A DNA stretch of 9,386 nt, taken from the NCBI GenBank assembly GCA_029335925.2, contig JARJMX020000120.1, positions 1 through 9,386 of the forward strand. Direction: 5' to 3'. Below the pieces are notes generated by a model. The model had not been told where the DNA came from and made no database searches. It worked only from the letters and a program-made list of their open reading frames with translations. A program made the translations under genes and the position numbers. Below, in pieces: positions 6,490 to 9,386 of the stretch (position 1 is the stretch's first letter; each line of letters opens with the position of its first letter). The DNA is from Gammaproteobacteria bacterium (GTDB lineage Bacteria; Pseudomonadota; Gammaproteobacteria; Halothiobacillales; Halothiobacillaceae).

Positions 6490-7296
6490 TCAGCGCACGC
6501 CGAGAATCCAACCCTCCAATTGCGCCTGGGCCCTTTCTTCGTCCGTCAGCGGGGGCTGGAAATACCCTATCAAGGCTTCGCGCCCTTGCATCTCTTTCAT
6601 CCACTGGACAATGACCCAAGCATCAAAGGCATCCGGCCCCAGCCCCAATTTGCGATAGCGGCGCTTGTAGAGGGCCGGATAAACCTCGCAGAACACATGC
6701 ACTCCCCTATCGGGCGGAGTCCAGCCATCAAAGGGCCAGAAGAAGGCTCGCTTTCCAAGCCTTTCTCGCAACAAGGCCAACCACGGCAGTCCAGCATAAG
6801 TGGACTTGGCCACGCTGCCCTGCATGTCGAACTGGAACACGCTCTTAGCACCCGCGGTCCACGCCTCGCACAGGCGCAAGAGCCCCGCGGACTCACTCAA
6901 CAGGCGATGCTGATGCCTGAGCTCCTCGATCGAGAGCTGATGGGTGGGCATCGCATGAGCAAAATGGCGCAGAAACTGCGGCCAGTCGTGCAGCCGATGG
7001 CGCAGGTAGTAAAGCTTAGGAAAGGCAAAACCATGATCCAGACCCACCAAGGTCGGCGGGCTATCGCTCAAGGTCGAGGCCAGCCACTCGGCCAGCATGG
7101 CACGGCTCCAGTGGCGCCCGCGCAGCGCTTTGACCTCGCGGGGCGGGCCTTCCTGCATCGCCTCGAACACCTTGATGCCGGGCACCGGATCCTGAGGTCC
7201 CTTGGCCCCAGAGTAATCAATGCCGATGAAGCGCGCGAACATCACCGACTCAGAAACAGCAGGGCCATGCCGATGGCCAACGATCTTATCGCCCAT
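6490..7296 (-). CDS. DUF429-like protein with predicted RNase H-type fold
   Basis: The 268-residue product resembles DUF429 proteins, predicted RNase H-like nucleases or ATPases of unknown role. The marks are an N-terminal GIDYSGAKG (Asp27), a central VGLDHGFAFP (Asp87), CEVYPALYKRRY (Glu204) and PDAFDAW (Asp222, Asp225), which together form the spaced acidic set expected of that fold. No signal peptide or membrane segment is evident. The ORF overlaps the folX end by 11 bases; the first ATG touches a GGAG sequence, which is poor spacing. The ATG at codon 19 (7240-7242) just before FARFIGIDYSG is a possible alternative start, though it also lacks a ribosome site. Tight packing between folX and the folM side indicates cotranscription with pterin genes. 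A link to pterin metabolism or to DNA repair is inference only. Confidence 0.7.
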   Translation of the reverse strand: MGDKIVGHRHGPAVSESVMFARFIGIDYSGAKGPQDPVPGIKVFEAMQEGPPREVKALRGRHWSRAMLAEWLASTLSDSPPTLVGLDHGFAFPKLYYLRHRLHDWPQFLRHFAHAMPTHQLSIEELRHQHRLLSESAGLLRLCEAWTAGAKSVFQFDMQGSVAKSTYAGLPWLALLRERLGKRAFFWPFDGWTPPDRGVHVFCEVYPALYKRRYRKLGLGPDAFDAWVIVQWMKEMQGREALIGYFQPPLTDEERAQAQLEGWILGVR

Positions 7297-7663
7297 CTCC
7301 TTCGCGCTCAGCAGACAAGGTCAAGGACACCGAGTCGGCAAAACGCAGCGCATGTGGCTTGTCCACCTCGACCATGGCAGCCTTGACCGCCGGATGTTGC
7401 ATGGTTGTGGTGAGGATGGCGTGAACCATCTTCTCCAGCAGTAGGAAGTGCTGATCCTCGATCTGGGCAATCACCTGTTTGGTGACGGTCTTATAGTCGA
7501 GCGCTTCGCCCACCGCGTCTTTCTCCGCTGCGCGTGCCGCGTCGTAGCGGATGGTGATATTGATCACCACGTCCTGTTTTTTCGCCTGCTCTTCAGGGTT
7601 GAAGCCGATGTAAGCCCTCAAGCGCAGGTTCTTAATACGGATGATGGCATCGCCTAGGTGCAC
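7286..7663 (-). CDS. folX: Dihydroneopterin triphosphate 2'-epimerase FolX
   Basis: FolX converts 7,8-dihydroneopterin triphosphate to dihydromonapterin triphosphate and belongs to the dihydroneopterin aldolase fold (FolB/FolX). The 125-residue protein matches E. coli FolX rather than FolB: AIIRIKNLRLRAYIGFNPEE at the N-terminus, QDVVINITIRYD, ALDYKTVTKQVI, LLLEKMVHAIL, and VDKPHALRFADSVSLTLS near the C-terminus; the last segment is close to the E. coli DKLHALRYADSVSMTLS that I recall. The start codon is GTG (7661-7663), with AAGGG at the folE end eight bases before it. Only four bases separate it from the folE stop, and its 3' end overlaps DUF429, so it is internal to the operon. Confusion with FolB is the main alternative and is unlikely given the sequence. 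Confidence 0.9.
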   Translation of the reverse strand: MHLGDAIIRIKNLRLRAYIGFNPEEQAKKQDVVINITIRYDAARAAEKDAVGEALDYKTVTKQVIAQIEDQHFLLLEKMVHAILTTTMQHPAVKAAMVEVDKPHALRFADSVSLTLSAEREGDGR

Positions 7664-7667
7664 GGTC

Positions 7668-8282
7668 TTAACCCTTGATCAGCTGCAAAAACTCTTGGCG
7701 CGTGGACGGGTTGTCGCGAAAGGCGCCAAGCATGACCGATGTGGTGGTCATGGCGTGCTGCTTTTCCACCCCACGCATGACCATGCACATGTGCGCCGCT
7801 TCGATGTGTACCGCCACCCCACGCGCCCCGGTCACATGAAGGATCGCCTCAGCAATCTGGCGAGTCAGCTGCTCCTGGATCTGCAGTCGGCGGGCAAACA
7901 TATCCACGATCCGCGCTAGCTTGGAGAGTCCCAGCACCTTTCCGTTCGGCAGGTAGGCCACATTGGCCTTGCCGATGATGGGCAAGAGGTGATGCTCACA
8001 CAGGCTGTAGAGCTCAATATCGCGCACGATCACCATCTCGTCGTTGTCCGAGGGGAACAGCGCCCCATTGACGATCTTCTCCAGTGACTGGGTGTAGCCG
8101 GAACACAGGTAACGGAAGGCATCCGCCGCACGCTTAGGGGTCTTAAGCAGGCCAGGGCGGCTGAGATCTTCTCCCACGCCACTGATGATGCGGGCATAAG
8201 CCTCGGCCATGCCGTCGGTCTCATTCGACGGTGTGCTGACGGGGAAACAGGCGGTGGAAGGGGTGTCGTGATCGATGTACAT
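7668..8282 (-). CDS. folE: GTP cyclohydrolase I FolE (type IA)
   Basis: FolE opens and rearranges GTP to 7,8-dihydroneopterin triphosphate, the first step of folate and other pterin pathways. From the ATG at 8280-8282 (GAGG five bases upstream) the protein is 204 residues. The zinc ligands are present as Cys95 and His98 in SLCEHHLLP, and Cys166 in [12 protein letters not shown]. Other family marks are [12 protein letters not shown] (45-56), [19 protein letters not shown] (108-126) and LTRQIAEAI. An upstream TTG at 8298-8300 could add six residues but lacks a good ribosome site. It is the first gene of the minus-strand operon, directly downstream of the divergent regulatory region. Being clustered with folX and folM, it probably serves the monapterin branch, perhaps as a second copy beside a housekeeping folE elsewhere. 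Confidence 0.95.
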   Translation of the reverse strand: MYIDHDTPSTACFPVSTPSNETDGMAEAYARIISGVGEDLSRPGLLKTPKRAADAFRYLCSGYTQSLEKIVNGALFPSDNDEMVIVRDIELYSLCEHHLLPIIGKANVAYLPNGKVLGLSKLARIVDMFARRLQIQEQLTRQIAEAILHVTGARGVAVHIEAAHMCMVMRGVEKQHAMTTTSVMLGAFRDNPSTRQEFLQLIKG

Positions 8283-8454
8283 GGCAACCTCGCAAGCCAA
8301 GCCAAGAGTTCAAGTGTAGGCTAGCATATTGTTGTACAATAATTGCACACAATATGCATGGCATATAAGCCGGACGCAGCGGGAAATAAGCCTCACAAGC
8401 CCGAAAGATTCCGTTATATTTGTACAAGATTTGAATCGATTGTGGGCACCCTCA
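8283..8454. promoter_or_regulatory. Divergent regulatory region between folE and the LitR-like gene
   Basis: This 172-base gap is clearly richer in A and T than its flanks. It contains two identical perfect palindromes, TTGTACAA, at 8332-8339 and 8420-8427, centred 88 bases apart, one near each gene. GCATAT half-sites occur at 8324-8329 and 8361-8366, and inverted at 8352-8357. The first and inverted copies are part of a 9-bp perfect inverted repeat (8324-8332 and 8349-8357). A folE promoter with TATGCT (8323-8328) and TTGTGT (8347-8352) 18 bases apart on the minus strand is possible but weak. Dyads of this kind suit dimeric MerR-type binding, presumably by the adjacent regulator. Confidence 0.5.
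8392..8420 (+). promoter_or_regulatory. Candidate promoter of the LitR-like gene
   Basis: CTCACA (8392-8397, four of six -35 consensus positions) is followed after 17 bases by TATATT (8415-8420, five of six -10 positions). Transcription would begin near 8427, about 28 bases before the proposed GTG start. The TTGTACAA palindrome at 8420-8427 begins on the last base of the -10 box and reaches the start point, so a bound regulator could repress its own gene. Confidence 0.45.
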
Positions 8455-9386
8455 GTGAGCACCTCACCCCCCGAACCTGAAGGCTTCTTTCCGATCCGCA
8501 CCGTCGCCCAGCTGACTGGAGTCAATCCCATCACCCTGCGTGCCTGGGAACGCCGCTACGGTCTGATTCAGCCCATGCGCACTGTCAAGGGGCACCGGCT
8601 GTACAGCGCGGAGGACATTCACACTATCCGCCGCATCTTGGGGTTTCTGGATCAGGGCATGGGGATTGGTCAGGTGGCGCGCTTACTGGCCAGCACCAGC
8701 AGCGGGGGCACACCAAGCACCCCACCAAGCTTCATGAGCGACTACCGCGCCGCCTTGGCCCGGCTGGATGAGTCCGCCCTCGATCGGCTCGATGCCGAAG
8801 GCTTGGGCTTCACCCAGCCCGATGCGCTGCTCCTGCATGTGCTGCTCCCGCTGCTCGACGAACTCGCCCATCAGCAGATCGAGAGTCTCAGCGCCCAGGC
8901 CCAATATGCCATCCTCAAGGCCCGGCTGATGCTCATGCTTCAGCAGCGGTTGCGCGCGCTGCGGCCCATGTTCCCAGCGGGTGGCCCACGATTGTTGCTG
9001 GTCAGCCTGCCGCCTGAGCGCGGTGGGCTCACAAACCTGCGCCTGGCGCATGCCCTGGCCCTTGAGCATCACACCGTGCACCTGCCCCCGCCCGGGCTCA
9101 ATGCCGCAGTGATTCTGGAGCTGGCCCGCGGGTTTGCGCCATCGCGCATTGTTCTGATCCTCGATGAGCCGCTTCCTGCCGCCGTGCGCGGCACCCAGCT
9201 GCCGCTGCTGGCCCAAGGGGGCTGGCCGATCGTGGCCGTGGGCTCGCGCACCGGGGAGCTCGCCGAGTCCTTAGAGCGCTTGGCCATCCCCTACGCGCAG
9301 GGGCCCATTCCCAGCCTCGCGAGTTTCGTCCATGATCAACTCATGGAGTCCAACCTGCGCGAGGAGCCGCCCCATGCTGCCGTCTG
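8455..9386 (+). CDS. MerR-family regulator with cobalamin-domain-like C-terminus (LitR/CarH type), right edge open
   Basis: The frame gives 310 residues from a GTG at 8455-8457 and is still open at the edge, where the last two bases are TG, so the stop may be immediate. No in-frame ATG lies upstream; the ribosome site is weak (GGG eight bases before). Residues 11-80 form a MerR DNA-binding domain: FPIRTVAQLTGVNPITLRAWERRYGLI, then TVKGHRLYSAEDI. Residues about 93-172 are helical, and about 176-298 look like a Rossmann domain, as in photoreceptor CarH/LitR. The CarH cobalamin ligands are not found: no Trp-x9-Glu-His in the helical part and no DxHxxG (the region reads PPERGGLTN). This fits B12-independent LitR homologues such as those of Pseudomonas, which depend on a separate light sensor. 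It probably controls the divergent folE operon and itself. Confidence 0.8.
   Translation, partial: MSTSPPEPEGFFPIRTVAQLTGVNPITLRAWERRYGLIQPMRTVKGHRLYSAEDIHTIRRILGFLDQGMGIGQVARLLASTSSGGTPSTPPSFMSDYRAALARLDESALDRLDAEGLGFTQPDALLLHVLLPLLDELAHQQIESLSAQAQYAILKARLMLMLQQRLRALRPMFPAGGPRLLLVSLPPERGGLTNLRLAHALALEHHTVHLPPPGLNAAVILELARGFAPSRIVLILDEPLPAAVRGTQLPLLAQGGWPIVAVGSRTGELAESLERLAIPYAQGPIPSLASFVHDQLMESNLREEPPHAAV

Noticed and set aside
6520..7386. Plus-strand open frame of about 288 codons opposite DUF429
   Set aside because: Antisense to a gene with coherent family motifs; its translation is rich in Gln, Arg and Pro with no motif.
8221..8534. Minus-strand frames running through the folE-litR intergenic region
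   Set aside because: They are short, overlap real genes in other frames, lack ribosome sites, and cover the AT-rich promoter region.
8683..9216. Minus-strand frame of about 177 codons opposite the LitR-like gene
   Set aside because: The plus-strand frame has a clear MerR domain and continuous homology-like structure; the Gln/Gly-rich antisense product is a codon-bias artefact.

Overview
The window looks like chromosomal DNA of a GC-rich gammaproteobacterium outside the Enterobacteriaceae. IscU, IscS, FolX and FolM all align closely with E. coli proteins recalled from memory, the genome carries a YqiB-type DUF1249 gene, and the photolyase and LitR-like regulator resemble those of free-living Proteobacteria. 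I cannot name the genus. No insertion sequence, prophage or CRISPR array is visible.

Layout. (1) 1-180: the end of an unrecognised plus-strand gene, closed by a strong hairpin. (2) 238-2360, minus strand: iscR-iscS-iscU, the regulator, cysteine desulfurase and scaffold of Fe-S cluster assembly. A sigma70-like promoter carries two oppositely oriented IscR type 1-like sites. The iscA, hscBA and fdx genes do not follow. The IscR homologue has lost all three cluster-binding cysteines. (3) 2423-2905, minus: a DUF1249 gene whose stop codon lies in the iscR -35 box. (4) 2961-3037, plus: tRNA-Arg(CCU). (5) 3047-8282, minus: a probable operon transcribed folE-folX-DUF429-(small CxxC ORF)-folM-phr, followed after a 137-nt gap by an NDUFA9-like NAD(P)-binding protein. 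(6) 8283-8454: a divergent, AT-rich regulatory region with two TTGTACAA palindromes and repeated GCATAT half-sites. (7) 8455 to the right edge, plus: a MerR-family regulator with a cobalamin-domain-like C-terminus (LitR/CarH type) in which I cannot find the B12-ligand residues.

How the genes fit together. FolE makes dihydroneopterin triphosphate from GTP, FolX epimerises it to the monapterin form, and FolM reduces dihydromonapterin. This is the tetrahydromonapterin branch, with only the dephosphorylation step missing from the cluster. The last pterin gene overlaps a class I photolyase gene by four bases (ATGA). A LitR-like regulator next to and divergent from this set suggests a light- or stress-inducible module that couples reduced pterin supply to DNA photorepair. 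The two most interesting observations are this pterin/photolyase/LitR module with its embedded DUF429 protein, and the cysteine-less IscR that keeps a conserved-looking operator.
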